This document shows positions 17,122 through 26,381 of a stretch of DNA of 64,000 bases, piece after piece. The stretch covers positions 1 to 64,000 of the forward strand of contig NZ_SMYL01000001.1 in NCBI RefSeq assembly GCF_004358105.1, read 5' to 3'. The notes under the pieces were generated by a model, which saw nothing but the letters and a program-made list of their open reading frames with translations, was not told where the DNA came from and made no database searches. Position numbers and translations under genes: made by a program. How positions within the stretch are numbered: position 1 is the stretch's first letter; each line of letters starts with the position of its first letter. The stretch is from Sapientia aquatica. GTDB lineage: Bacteria > Pseudomonadota > Gammaproteobacteria > Burkholderiales > Burkholderiaceae_D.

Positions 17122-17267
17122 TATGATTGACCCGAATTATAAATCAAGTAGGGGTGATGGTTTGACGGAACCGATGCAGTGGCAAGTTTAAAAATCAGAA
17201 CAGCGAACTAGGCGTGCGGCCGAGTTCGCCGAAGGGGAGGAGAGGGTGAGTTCGGGTGGCGCGAATG

Positions 17268-17492
17268 TTATTTTTTCTTTTCAAACATACGCTTAGCACG
17301 ATTTTTTTGCACTTCGTCGAATTTCTTATGTGCCTTTTTCTTGTCCAAGCCCAGCATCCGTTCGATAAATTCAAACCAGATGAATGTCACGAAAAAGCAG
17401 GCAATCACCCACCACCAAGACACATCGTCCATAAAACTTACTTCAAAATACTTTAAGCCAGCCAGAACAACCGTTAGCAAAATAAGATACAT
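17268..17492 (-). CDS. Small Trp-rich membrane protein, TIGR04438-like
   Basis: 74 residues: an N-terminal hydrophobic segment (MYLILLTVVLAGLKYFEV), then SWWWVIACFFVTFIWFEFIE, then a basic tail ending MFEKKK. This matches the Trp-rich family common in Burkholderiales (TIGR04438-type), of unknown function. The start at 17492 has AAGGAA nine bases before it; longer starts at 17501 and 17513 are less well placed. Likely two membrane passes with a cytoplasmic charged tail. Confidence 0.75.
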   Translation of the reverse strand: MYLILLTVVLAGLKYFEVSFMDDVSWWWVIACFFVTFIWFEFIERMLGLDKKKAHKKFDEVQKNRAKRMFEKKK

Positions 17493-17640
17493 AATGAGCA
17501 TTCCTTGAAGCAATAATCGAGTAGCGTAATAATTACACGAAATAACGCAAAAAATTGATTTGGATTAATATTATCCACGATCTACACACGAATGCACTAA
17601 AAATTATTGTTTGTCGATAAAAAATGAAGAGGGGAAATAA

Positions 17641-17943
17641 ATGAAACAACTTGTTTGTCTGCTTGTAACCGTTTTAGCATCCAGTGCGGCAATGGCAAAT
17701 TTAGATTTGGCGAAATCGAAAAATTGTATGTCCTGCCACGCCATCGAAACCAAATTAGTCGGCCCAGCTTACAAAGATGTCGCCAAGAAATATGCGGGGC
17801 AGAAAGATGCGGAGGAAAAGCTGGTGCAAAAAGTCTTAAAGGGCGGCAGCGGAAATTGGGGCCCAATGGCGATGCCACCGAATCCGCAAGTATCACCTGC
17901 CGAAGCGCAGACCTTGGTCAAGTGGATTTTGACGTTGAAATAA
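17641..17943 (+). CDS. Class I periplasmic cytochrome c (c551/c552 type)
   Basis: 100 residues. Signal peptide cleaved after about A19 (AMA|N). The heme-binding CMSCH is at 29-33, and M78 in MPPN is the probable sixth ligand. A small soluble electron carrier between the bc1 complex or other donors and terminal oxidases. A good ribosome site (GAGGGGAAATAA) precedes the ATG. A monocistronic unit with its own terminator. Confidence 0.93.
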   Translation: MKQLVCLLVTVLASSAAMANLDLAKSKNCMSCHAIETKLVGPAYKDVAKKYAGQKDAEEKLVQKVLKGGSGNWGPMAMPPNPQVSPAEAQTLVKWILTLK

Positions 17944-17957
17944 AATTGTTCACCTAC

Positions 17958-17997
17958 AAAAAAAGCCCCGCAAGTTGGAACTTTGCGGGGCTTTTTT
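17958..17997 (+). terminator. Bidirectional terminator after cytochrome c
   Basis: AAAAAAGCCCCGCAA pairs with TTTGCGGGGCTTTTTT; T-runs on both strands. It serves cytochrome c and probably the convergent binding-protein gene. Confidence 0.9.
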
Positions 17998-18029
17998 ATC
18001 GCCGAAATAACTGATTAGTCAGGGCAGCC

Positions 18030-19196
18030 TTATTTAACGACGCCCATTTCAGAGCGCTTGCCAGCTTTGTAGGTGTACATGGTCAAGGTGCCGTCTTTAA
18101 TATCGCCTTTTTTATCAAATACGATATCGCCGGTAATGCCCTTGTGGTGAATATTTTGCAGGAATGGCAAATACACCGTTGGATCTGCCGATTTGGCCTG
18201 TTGCATCGCATCCGCTAACGTCATGACGGAGTCGTACACATATGGTGAGTACAGCAGCACTTCAGCGTTAAATCGTTTTTTGTAGGCTGCGCGGAAATCG
18301 TCATTCGCTTTTTTCTGCGCATCAATCACGCCGCCCGCTTCAGCGCAAATGACTTGTTCGTTACCAAGTGCGTCACCCGCCAAGTCTGGTAACTTGGCTG
18401 TACAAATACCGTCACCACCCATGAATTTAGCCGTGATGCCGAGCGACTTCATTTGGCGCAACATTGGGCCGCCGACAGAATCCATGCCGCCGAAGAACAC
18501 GACATCTGGTTTGGCGGCTTTAATTGAGGTCAAGATCGCGTTGAAGTCGGTTGCTTTGTCGTTGGTAAATTGACGCTGCACCATTTTGATCGCGGGATTT
18601 TTGCTTTTCGCGCCTTTAATAAACTCATCCGCAACTCCTTGGCCGTAAGCCGTGCGGTCATCAATGACAGCAATCGTTTTGGCATTCAACGTTTGAACAG
18701 CATAACGTCCCAAGGTGCCGCCCAATTGCCCGTCGTTGGCAACCACGCGGAAGGTAGATTTATAGCCCATGGCCGTGTAGGCGGTAGCGGTAGAAGCGGG
18801 CGAGATTTGTGGGATGCCAGCGTCGTGGTAAATCTTGGCGGCAGGGATCGACGTGCTGGAATTGAGATGACCAACTACGCCAGCTACTTTGGCATCAACC
18901 AATTTCTGCGCAACCGCTGTGCCTTGTTTTGGATCGCCGCCATCGTCTTCGGTTTGCAGTTCAAATTTCACTTTTTTGCTGCCGAACATGATACCTTTGG
19001 CGTTCAGTTCTTCAATCGCCATTTTGGCGCCATTCTCATTATCTTTACCCAAATGCGCGCTAGGTCCAGAAATAGGTCCAACGTGTCCAATTTTTACGAT
19101 CAGGTCGTCGGCAGCAGTAACGGCAGTGCTAAATGCCAGCGCCACGGCGGCGACTAACGGTATCATGATGGATTTGGTGTGCTTGGAAATGTGCAT
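18030..19196 (-). CDS. Branched-chain amino acid ABC transporter binding protein (LivJ-like)
   Basis: 388 residues. Signal peptide with cleavage near A28/A29, then VKIGHVGPISGPSAHLGKDNENGAKMAIEELNAKG, the Peripla_BP_6 opening, and later GVVGHLNSSTSIPAAKIYHDAGIPQISPAST. A periplasmic receptor of type I fold for leucine/isoleucine/valine or related amino acids. No permease or ATPase genes are adjacent, so it must pair with a transporter elsewhere. It is divergent from an Lrp-type regulator with a 132-base shared region, suggesting regulation by that protein. Confidence 0.92.
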   Translation of the reverse strand: MHISKHTKSIMIPLVAAVALAFSTAVTAADDLIVKIGHVGPISGPSAHLGKDNENGAKMAIEELNAKGIMFGSKKVKFELQTEDDGGDPKQGTAVAQKLVDAKVAGVVGHLNSSTSIPAAKIYHDAGIPQISPASTATAYTAMGYKSTFRVVANDGQLGGTLGRYAVQTLNAKTIAVIDDRTAYGQGVADEFIKGAKSKNPAIKMVQRQFTNDKATDFNAILTSIKAAKPDVVFFGGMDSVGGPMLRQMKSLGITAKFMGGDGICTAKLPDLAGDALGNEQVICAEAGGVIDAQKKANDDFRAAYKKRFNAEVLLYSPYVYDSVMTLADAMQQAKSADPTVYLPFLQNIHHKGITGDIVFDKKGDIKDGTLTMYTYKAGKRSEMGVVK

Positions 19197-19328
19197 ATAC
19201 TTCTCCGAAGATAAACTGGGTCAATGAGTAAAAATTATGGCAGAAATCTGAAGACTAAGAAGGTATATCAAAACGATAATCCTGAAAAGAACTAAATTTA
19301 CCTTTAAAAATAAATCGATTTGTTCACT

Positions 19329-19838
19329 ATGTCTAAACAACACGTACTCGATAAAGTAGATCGCAAAATTCTCAACATATTACAAAAGGACAACCAGATC
19401 GCCACGCGCGTTTTGGCTGAGAAAGTGCACATCTCGCAACCGACTTGTCTGCGCCGAATTCGCGATATGCGCCAAGCGGGAATCATCAGTGCGGATGTCT
19501 CGATGGTCGATCCATTTTCGTTGGGCTACGGCATGTTGGCGTTTTTGGAAGTGTCACTATCGAATCAAAGCGAAGAATCGATGTTTGAGTTTGAGCAGCG
19601 CATGGCCAAGGAAGAGCAAGTCATGCAGTGTTATTTTGTCTCAGGTGAGTACGATTATTTTGTGGTGGTGCACGTCATTGACATGGATGCGTATTATCAA
19701 TTTGTGCGTAAGGTGATTTCGGGTTCGGGTAATGTGAAACACTTTCATTCGCGCTTCCCGATGAAGTGCGCCAAGTTTTCTGCGCGTATTGGCTTCGACG
19801 AGAAGCCCGCCGAAGTCGCGGTTCGTAAGCCTAAATAG
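19329..19838 (+). CDS. Lrp/AsnC-family transcriptional regulator
   Basis: 169 residues. The N-terminal HTH (LDKVDRKILNILQKDNQIATRVLAEKVHISQPTCLRRIRDMRQAG) is followed by the RAM/AsnC ligand domain (VMQCYFVSGEYDYFVVVHV). The start is ATG 19329; a TTG at 19320 is less likely and neither has a strong ribosome site. Position between an amino-acid receptor and dadA suggests control of amino-acid uptake and catabolism (inference). Confidence 0.92.
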   Translation: MSKQHVLDKVDRKILNILQKDNQIATRVLAEKVHISQPTCLRRIRDMRQAGIISADVSMVDPFSLGYGMLAFLEVSLSNQSEESMFEFEQRMAKEEQVMQCYFVSGEYDYFVVVHVIDMDAYYQFVRKVISGSGNVKHFHSRFPMKCAKFSARIGFDEKPAEVAVRKPK

Positions 19839-19847
19839 TTACTATCG

Positions 19848-21116
19848 TCAGTAGCGATGAAACGGGAATTCAATCTCTGGTTCCCGATCCGAGATAATGT
19901 CAGCCAGCGCTCGTCCCGAGCCGCAGCCCATCGTCCAGCCTAGGGTACCGTGTCCGGTATTTAAAAATAAATTGGTGATATTGGTTTTGCCAATGTAGGG
20001 AACATTGGAGGGCGTGAGCGGGCGCAAGCCACTCCAATAAAGCGGTTGTTGGTAATCGCACGCATCGGGAAATAATTCTTGGGTACGGCGAGTCAGCGCG
20101 GCGCAGCGTATGTCGTTGAGCTCTGTGGAATAGCCGTTGAATTCACAGGTTCCCGCAACGCGCAGCCTAGCGCCCAAGCGCGAAGTCACCAATTTAAAAC
20201 CATCGTCAATTAGTGAGACCGTCTGTGCTGCATCGGGGTTAATGATGGGATAGGTGGCGGAGTAACCTTTGCCAGGATAGACCATTAGATTCAATCCTAG
20301 CGGTTGCGCTAGCTGTGTTGAAAAACTGCCTAAGGCAATCACAAATGCGTCCGCGTTCAGTCGCTGGCTTTGTCCGTTTGCTTCAATTACATCAACCGCA
20401 ATCACTTTGCGCGAACTACCTGTACCTTCGGTGATTAAGCGCGTTATTTGGGTATTGAATTGGAAGGTGACGCCAGCGTTCTCGGCCCTTTGCGCCAAGC
20501 CAGTAGTAAATTTGTAAATGTCGCCCGATTCGTCGCTGGCGGTAAAATCGCCACCGACGATTTTGTGACTAAGGTGCGCTAATGCCGGTTCAATTTGCGC
20601 TACTTGATTTGCACTGACATGTTCGCGCGGACAGCCCAAATCGCGCATGATTTTTGCCGCGCCCAAGGATGCATCAAATTCTTTTTGGTCGGTATAGAAA
20701 TGCAAAATCCCTTTGGTTAAGCAATCGTAGTCGATACCGGTTTCAGCCCGCACTTGCTGCAATGTCAGACGGCTGTAATCGGCCAAGGCGACGATATGCT
20801 TGATATTTTCAACGGTCCGGTGGGCCGTACATTCGCGCAAAAAGCGCAGTGTCCACGACCATTGCAACCAGTCGGAGCTAAACCGATACAGCAGTGGCGC
20901 ATCTTCTTTGCCTAACCAACGCAGGATTTTTAAGGGGGCCGATGGATTGGCCCACGGCTCGGCATGCGAGACAGAAATCTGGCAGCCGTTGGCGAAGCTG
21001 GTTTCTAATGCGACGCCTTTTTGCCTATCAATCACCGTCACATCGTGCCCATCTTTTTGCAGAAACCACGCGGACGCTGTGCCGATAATTCCAGCACCTA
21101 AGACGATGACTTTCAT
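19848..21116 (-). CDS. dadA: D-amino acid dehydrogenase small subunit
   Basis: 422 residues. The FAD Rossmann motif VLGAGIIGTASAWFLQKDGHDVTVIDR lies at the N-terminus. DadA-type SFANGCQISVSHAEPWANPSAPLKIL follows, then GLRPLTPSNVPYIGKT and GHGTLGWTMGCGSGRALAD at the C-terminus. It oxidises D-amino acids such as D-alanine to keto acids, passing electrons to the respiratory chain at the membrane. Convergent with the Lrp-type gene, whose homologues control dadA in other proteobacteria. Confidence 0.93.
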   Translation of the reverse strand: MKVIVLGAGIIGTASAWFLQKDGHDVTVIDRQKGVALETSFANGCQISVSHAEPWANPSAPLKILRWLGKEDAPLLYRFSSDWLQWSWTLRFLRECTAHRTVENIKHIVALADYSRLTLQQVRAETGIDYDCLTKGILHFYTDQKEFDASLGAAKIMRDLGCPREHVSANQVAQIEPALAHLSHKIVGGDFTASDESGDIYKFTTGLAQRAENAGVTFQFNTQITRLITEGTGSSRKVIAVDVIEANGQSQRLNADAFVIALGSFSTQLAQPLGLNLMVYPGKGYSATYPIINPDAAQTVSLIDDGFKLVTSRLGARLRVAGTCEFNGYSTELNDIRCAALTRRTQELFPDACDYQQPLYWSGLRPLTPSNVPYIGKTNITNLFLNTGHGTLGWTMGCGSGRALADIISDREPEIEFPFHRY

Positions 21117-21256
21117 GGCTGTTCCTGCGACTGGCTTGAGCTAGCTAAGGGGTCGATGCAGGTGGTTTGAAATAAATTCATTGCTCAGTTTTGAGAGACG
21201 TCCGAAAAATAGTATTCGGGCTGAAAAATAGCGCTAAAGATCGGTGCAAAATCAAA

Positions 21257-21637
21257 TTAACTTTTAAAGTTGGATGATTGTAATTTGGAGATTTCTTGGC
21301 TGATAGTGCGCTGGATAATTTCTTCCAATGATTTACTCAAGCCACCACGGATTTCCTGCGCCAAGCCATCGACTGCCGTTTGCAATACGTCGGCCAAGCT
21401 ATCACGGACACGATGTTCTAATACAAAATCAACCCGCGTTAGCAATTGGCGTAAGACGCTTTCGCGCAGCGTTTTTTCTAATTCTTCCCACGATTGCTGA
21501 TCCATTAAATTAGTCGCTGGTGTCGCGGAAGTTGCCAATTCAACGGTGCTTGGGTAAGTCCGTTCATCGGGATCATTAACGGCGATCACTTCGGTCAGGA
21601 TCGGGATGCTGCTATCGAGTGGATTGGGTGAATTCAT
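21257..21637 (-). CDS. DUF2486-like protein of unknown function
   Basis: 126 residues. It has a disordered N-terminus with SIPILTEVIAV, the short motif seen in DUF2486-type proteins of Burkholderiales, and a helical amphipathic C-terminal half (RVRDSLADVLQTAVDGLAQEIRGGLSKSLEEII). It overlaps holC by four bases (ATGA), and in related genomes such a gene also follows holC. Function unknown; assignment by resemblance only. Confidence 0.6.
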   Translation of the reverse strand: MNSPNPLDSSIPILTEVIAVNDPDERTYPSTVELATSATPATNLMDQQSWEELEKTLRESVLRQLLTRVDFVLEHRVRDSLADVLQTAVDGLAQEIRGGLSKSLEEIIQRTISQEISKLQSSNFKS

Positions 21638-22077
21638 TTGGCGGTGATATGAGTAAGTTGATAGCCTTGCTGCTGATAAAAGCGATAGCGTGTGCGGCCT
21701 GCTTGGGTAGTCGCGGTATCCTGCGCAACGATTTCAATTAAGCGTTCAAACTGGGTGAAGTCGTCGGGCACTTGGGTGCTTAAATTGAGCAAAATCTGTT
21801 GGTGCGGAAATGCTTGCGCGGGTGCATCGGCACCGTGAGGCAAACTCAGTAGAACCGGAGTTTGCTGAAGCAATGTTTGATCGCCTATTTGGCTGTCAAC
21901 ATGCGGCAAAAAATCGCTGGGCGAAAACGACCAAAGCATTTGGTCAAATTCATGTAATTGATCTTGATCCTCATGGCGCACCACCACCTTGCATTGCGCG
22001 GCTAATGCTTTGCGTACTAGGCGGCAAGCATAGTCGAGTTGATTGCTAACGTTGCTGTGAAAGTCGATGCGGGTCAT
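21634..22077 (-). CDS. holC: DNA polymerase III subunit chi
   Basis: 147 residues: TRIDFHSNVSNQLDYACRLVRKALAAQCKVVVRHED at the N-terminus and the LWSFSPSDFLPH block typical of HolC. It links the clamp loader (via psi) to single-strand binding protein. The start overlaps nothing upstream; downstream it is coupled to the DUF2486-like gene. Confidence 0.92.
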   Translation of the reverse strand: MTRIDFHSNVSNQLDYACRLVRKALAAQCKVVVRHEDQDQLHEFDQMLWSFSPSDFLPHVDSQIGDQTLLQQTPVLLSLPHGADAPAQAFPHQQILLNLSTQVPDDFTQFERLIEIVAQDTATTQAGRTRYRFYQQQGYQLTHITAK

Positions 22078-22095
22078 AGATTGCTAAGTGAGTCG

Positions 22096-22710
22096 TCAGA
22101 ACTGGAAGCCGTTCGGATCGCGAGCTGGCTTTTCGGGTTGGGGCGGCGCGGCCTCGTTGCTCTTGGCAGGCTTCGGTGGCGGCGGCGCTGCTGGTTGCGG
22201 TGCAGGATAGCGATAATCCGCTGGCAATAAATTGGTCTCTGGATAGCCAGCTTGCGATAAATTGCTGCGCCAATCGCCAGCGACAAAGCCTTTGAGTGTT
22301 GTGTTGGAGCCGATGAGTAAAATCGGTAAATTGTTGCCAGGACTAATCTTTTTTAATTTTTGGGCGTCTTCAAAGGTCGAGACTGTCTTTTCATAAAAAG
22401 GGATGCCGCTTTGCTTCAAAAAAGCTCTGCCGTCATTGCATGGAGCGCAATCGGCACCGGTGTACAGAGTTACTGGCATCGCCTTAACGGCGCGCGCCAA
22501 TTCAAACGGTAAGGCGGCATTGGAGTTGTCGCCGCCAGCGTTAAATGATTTGGTTTCGACTTTGGTTGCTGTTTTTGGTGGCGGCGTGTCGCTGTAAGTT
22601 ACGGTGCCATCGGGCGCAACCCATTTGTACAACTGGGCTTGGGCGGACAAGCTCACGGTCAAGAACACTAAAGCAAGTAGTAATCGAGATGCCATCATTG
22701 TCGCTTTCAT
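22096..22710 (-). CDS. DUF4124 and glutaredoxin-domain exported protein
   Basis: About 204 residues. Signal peptide (LLLALVFLTVSLSAQAQ), then the DUF4124 motif LYKWVAPDGTVTYSDTPPP. A glutaredoxin-like domain follows, with VTLYTGADCAPCNDGRAFLKQSGIPFYEKTV, a CAPC redox pair. The C-terminus is a Pro/Ala/Lys-rich tail. Probably a periplasmic thiol-redox protein; partner unknown. The start at 22710 puts the signal peptide at the N-terminus; ATG codons at 22698 and 22695 are alternatives, and the frame open to 22776 lacks a ribosome site. Confidence 0.8.
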   Translation of the reverse strand: MKATMMASRLLLALVFLTVSLSAQAQLYKWVAPDGTVTYSDTPPPKTATKVETKSFNAGGDNSNAALPFELARAVKAMPVTLYTGADCAPCNDGRAFLKQSGIPFYEKTVSTFEDAQKLKKISPGNNLPILLIGSNTTLKGFVAGDWRSNLSQAGYPETNLLPADYRYPAPQPAAPPPPKPAKSNEAAPPQPEKPARDPNGFQF

Positions 22711-22841
22711 TGGGTAAAAAGTTGGATTCAATTTGTTTCTTAACTCTTGAGTTGGTGCTCGGCCGTTGGGATACATTGCGACGTTGACTGCCGCAATGAT
22801 CGCCTTAGACCGTGATCTAGCCCCGATCTACGCCATGTTCC

Positions 22842-24881
22842 CTAAGCCGCCATCCCGTTGTGACGCAGCAGCGCATCGATCTCCGGCGCGCGACCACGGA
22901 ACGCGATAAACGATTCCAGCGCTGGTCGAGATCCGCCAACCGCCAATATTTCTTGCTGGAATTTTATGCCAATGGCCGAATTATCGCTAGCTTCTTCAAA
23001 CGCGGCGTAGGCATCGGCGGAAAGTACTTCGGCCCACTTATAACTGAAATACCCTGCCGCATAGCCACCAGCAAAAATATGGCTGAATGCGTGTTGGAAG
23101 CGGTTAAATTCGGGAGTTTTGAATACCGAAATCTGCGACCGAATCTGATTCAATAAATCTTGCACCGATAACTGATGCTGCTGCAAATACCCGTCATGCA
23201 GGCGCAAATCAAACAACGATAACTCGACCTGCCGCAGGGTTTGCATCCCCGATTGGAAGTTTTTAGCCGCCAGCATTTTGTCGTACAAGCTGCGCGGTAA
23301 TGGCGCGCCAGTGTCTGAATGCGCGGTCAATTGCTGCAATACATCCCATTCCCAGCAAAAGTTTTCCATGAACTGGGACGGTAATTCGACCGCATCCCAT
23401 TCCACGCCAGAAATCCCCGATACGCCCAATTCATCGACTTGCGTGAGCATGTGGTGTAAGCCGTGGCCAAATTCATGGAACAGGGTGATTACTTCGTCGT
23501 GGGTAAAGTAAGACGGTTTGCCGTTGGCGGGAGGTGTGAAGTTGCAGGTCAAATAGGCCACTGGAGTTTGGATGCCGCCCACCGTTTTGCGACGTCCGCG
23601 CGCATCGTCCATCCACGCGCCACCTTGTTTGCCTTCGCGGGCGTATAAATCTAGATAGAACTGACCGATCAACTGCCCATTTTTCTCGATGCGGAAGAAC
23701 GTAACGTCGGGATTCCAGGTGCTAGCCTTGTCGGCTTTAATGTCAACGCCGTACAGAGTTTTAGTGATGCTGAATAAACCTTGTACCACTTGCGGTTCAG
23801 GAAAGTATTGTTTTACTTCTTGCTCAGAAAAAGCGTAGCGCTGCTCGCGTAATTTTTCTGAGGCATAGGCGATGTCATGCGCTTGCAGTTCGTCTATGGC
23901 AAGCGATTCTTTGGCGAAGTGGCGCAACTCGGCCAAATCTTTTTCTGCGTAAGGACGGGCGCGTTGGGCTAGGTCGAGCAAGAACTGGGCGACTTGTTCA
24001 GGGCTTTGCGCCATTTTTGGTACTAATGACACTTCAGCGTAATTGGCATAACCCAACAAGTGCGCTTCTTCTGCGCGCAGGGCTAAAATTTTATCGATGA
24101 TCGCGGTATTGTCCCATTCCAAATTCTCACCCAACTCCGAGGCTTTGGTGCAATTGGCGCGGTAAATCGTGGCGCGTAATTGGCGGTCATCGGCATACTG
24201 CAAAAGCGGATAAAAAGACGGGAATTGCAAGCCGAATAAAAAGCCAGATTTGCCGGCTTGTTGCGCTTTATTGCGTGCGGCTGCCAAGGCGTCGTCAGGC
24301 AGTCCAGCTAATTGATCGACGGTTTCTATATGAAGCGAATAGTGGTTAGTCGCATCCAGCACATGCTCGGAATACTTGGTCGATAAAGCGGCTAGTTCTT
24401 CTTGAATTTGAGCGTAACGCTGTTTTTGCTCGTCGGCCAATTCCGCTCCCGAGAGTTTAAAGTCGCGCAGTGCGTTGTTAATGATTTTTTTGCGCGCCAC
24501 CGAATAGTCGTTAAATGCGGGGCTGGTATGCAGGTCTTGGTATTTTTTATACAGCGCCAAGTTTTGTCCCAACGCCGTAAAAAATTCGGTGATAAGCGGT
24601 TGATTTTCATTGTAAGCCGCGCGCAACTCCGGCGTATCGCGCACGCCATGCAAATGACTAACGATGCCCCAAGCGCGGCTGAGCTTTTCGGTTACATCTT
24701 CCAAGGGCGTTACCACTTTTTCCCACGTCGCTGGCGCGCTGCTCTGATCGATTTGAGTCACCACAGCTTCGCACTGCGCTAGTAAATCGGTGATGGCAGG
24801 CGTTACGTCATCGGGGCTGACGGCATCAAAGCGCGGCAAGTCGCTAAAATCAACTAAGGGATTCATTACATTGGCGTTCAT
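22842..24881 (-). CDS. prlC: Oligopeptidase A (M3 metallopeptidase)
   Basis: 679 residues, as in E. coli OpdA. The zinc site is FHEFGHGLHHML, and a glutamate downstream within NFCWEWDVL completes it. A cytosolic thimet-type peptidase that degrades oligopeptides and cleaved signal peptides. The upstream gene folD is 14 bases away on the same strand, so folD-prlC form an operon. Confidence 0.96.
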   Translation of the reverse strand: MNANVMNPLVDFSDLPRFDAVSPDDVTPAITDLLAQCEAVVTQIDQSSAPATWEKVVTPLEDVTEKLSRAWGIVSHLHGVRDTPELRAAYNENQPLITEFFTALGQNLALYKKYQDLHTSPAFNDYSVARKKIINNALRDFKLSGAELADEQKQRYAQIQEELAALSTKYSEHVLDATNHYSLHIETVDQLAGLPDDALAAARNKAQQAGKSGFLFGLQFPSFYPLLQYADDRQLRATIYRANCTKASELGENLEWDNTAIIDKILALRAEEAHLLGYANYAEVSLVPKMAQSPEQVAQFLLDLAQRARPYAEKDLAELRHFAKESLAIDELQAHDIAYASEKLREQRYAFSEQEVKQYFPEPQVVQGLFSITKTLYGVDIKADKASTWNPDVTFFRIEKNGQLIGQFYLDLYAREGKQGGAWMDDARGRRKTVGGIQTPVAYLTCNFTPPANGKPSYFTHDEVITLFHEFGHGLHHMLTQVDELGVSGISGVEWDAVELPSQFMENFCWEWDVLQQLTAHSDTGAPLPRSLYDKMLAAKNFQSGMQTLRQVELSLFDLRLHDGYLQQHQLSVQDLLNQIRSQISVFKTPEFNRFQHAFSHIFAGGYAAGYFSYKWAEVLSADAYAAFEEASDNSAIGIKFQQEILAVGGSRPALESFIAFRGRAPEIDALLRHNGMAA

Positions 24882-24895
24882 ACTCGGATCAACCT

Positions 24896-25741
24896 TTACA
24901 TTCTTTCTGCTGCTTCAATCGTATTGACTAATAACATCGTGATCGTCATTGGGCCAACGCCGCCTGGGACTGGCGTGATGTAACCAGCGACTTCTTTGGC
25001 GCCAGCAAAATCGACGTCGCCGCACAATTTGCCGTCGTCATCGCGATTCATACCGACATCGATTACGACCGCACCGGGCTTGACCATGTCGGCAGTGACG
25101 ATATTACGTTTGCCGGTTGCGACCACCAAAATATCGGCCATGCGGGTATGCAAGCCCAAATCGCGTGTTTTGGAGTTGCAAATAGTAACAGTAGCGCCAG
25201 CTTGCAACAGCAACATCGCTTGCGGCTTGCCGACGATGTTAGACGCCCCGACCACGACGGCATGCGCGCCGCGCACCGGATACTCGATGGCTTCCAGCAT
25301 TTTCATTACGCCATAGGGCGTACATGGGCGGAACAGCGGTTGGCCGGTCATCAGCAAGCCCGCATTTTGCACGTGGAAACCATCGACGTCTTTTTCGAGC
25401 GCGATCGCTTCTAACACTTTGTGGCTATCAATATGCGCTGGCAGTGGCAGTTGCACCAAGATGCCATTAATTTTGGAATCGTTGTTGAGTGCGTGAATGC
25501 GAGCTAGCAGGGCGGCTTCGCTTAATTCGGCAGGATGCTTTTCCAACACGGAATAAATGCCGCAATCTTCGCAAGCCTTAACTTTGTTGCGCACATACAC
25601 TTGGGATGCTGGATTGTCACCCACCAAAATAACCGCTAAGCCGGGCTTTTTACCTTGGCGAGCTAAAGCTGCTGCGCGCTCGGTTACTTGTGCGCGGATG
25701 TGTTTGGATAATTGAGTGCCGTCGATTAATTGCGCCGTCAT
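24896..25741 (-). CDS. folD: Methylenetetrahydrofolate dehydrogenase/cyclohydrolase
   Basis: 281 residues. Signatures are [14 protein letters not shown] (catalytic lysine region), [13 protein letters not shown] and [16 protein letters not shown] at the C-terminus; the NADP domain has [12 protein letters not shown]. It interconverts methylene-, methenyl- and formyl-THF for purine and thymidylate synthesis. First gene of a probable folD-prlC operon. Confidence 0.97.
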   Translation of the reverse strand: MTAQLIDGTQLSKHIRAQVTERAAALARQGKKPGLAVILVGDNPASQVYVRNKVKACEDCGIYSVLEKHPAELSEAALLARIHALNNDSKINGILVQLPLPAHIDSHKVLEAIALEKDVDGFHVQNAGLLMTGQPLFRPCTPYGVMKMLEAIEYPVRGAHAVVVGASNIVGKPQAMLLLQAGATVTICNSKTRDLGLHTRMADILVVATGKRNIVTADMVKPGAVVIDVGMNRDDDGKLCGDVDFAGAKEVAGYITPVPGGVGPMTITMLLVNTIEAAERM

Positions 25742-26381
25742 GGAATGCCTTTTGAATGGTGATTAACGTAGTTTTTAGGAAGCCGGGATTCGTAAAAACG
25801 TGTCGTTCAATATTAAAGAGTGAGAAAAGCTGAACTAAAGGCGCAATTATAAGCCGATGTTGCCGTGTCTTAATTGAAAGCTGACAAGAAAGCTACGGCG
25901 ACGGTGCTTTCTGGGCTGGCTCACTCGACTAAATCGTTGTCATCAGTAATTTTTAAAAAATAGCTGTTCAATCTGTTGCCACAACAAAATATAAAAATCG
26001 TTTGTTTTTATTTGGTTTTTACTTTTTCGGGGACGATTGAGCGACAGATACAATTTATTTTTATGATTAAAAAATTAATTTTCTCGCTAAATGCTAGAAA
26101 TTATTGCAACGCAAAAAAGCTCAATTCATTTAAAACATTGGCTATCTGCTTGATACAAATGATTAAATATTGCCAAGCAATATAATTCCGCATTATGAAA
26201 TCAAATATCGCTATTTGAAAAATAAAAAAGTCCTGATAAACTAGCGCTGCTTAAAAAAGTGGTTATTTTTCATTACTCAATCTAGCCGGTTAAATTGTCA
26301 TGCTAGCGCGATTCAATTGATCAATAATCGAGTTGTAGTCCGTGAAGTCCTATTGAGAGTGGCTGTTAAGGAGACCAAAGC
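25742..26381. other. Long AT-rich region upstream of aceE
   Basis: 640 bases without a supported gene between divergent folD and aceE. From about 25960 to 26240 it is strongly AT-rich. A palindrome ATATTGC-CAA-GCAATAT lies at 26167-26183 and runs into TATAAT (26181-26186), a possible -10; no good -35 is 17 bases before it. An open stretch at 25976-26185 has no ribosome site and an unlikely composition for a protein. Probably the control region of the pyruvate dehydrogenase operon, perhaps with a long leader. Confidence 0.5.

Noticed and set aside
18570-19157. Plus-strand frame of 195 codons inside the binding-protein gene
   Set aside because: Antisense shadow of a gene with signal peptide and family motifs.
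25976-26185. Open frame of 69 codons before aceE
   Set aside because: AT-rich non-coding composition, no ribosome site, no homology pattern.
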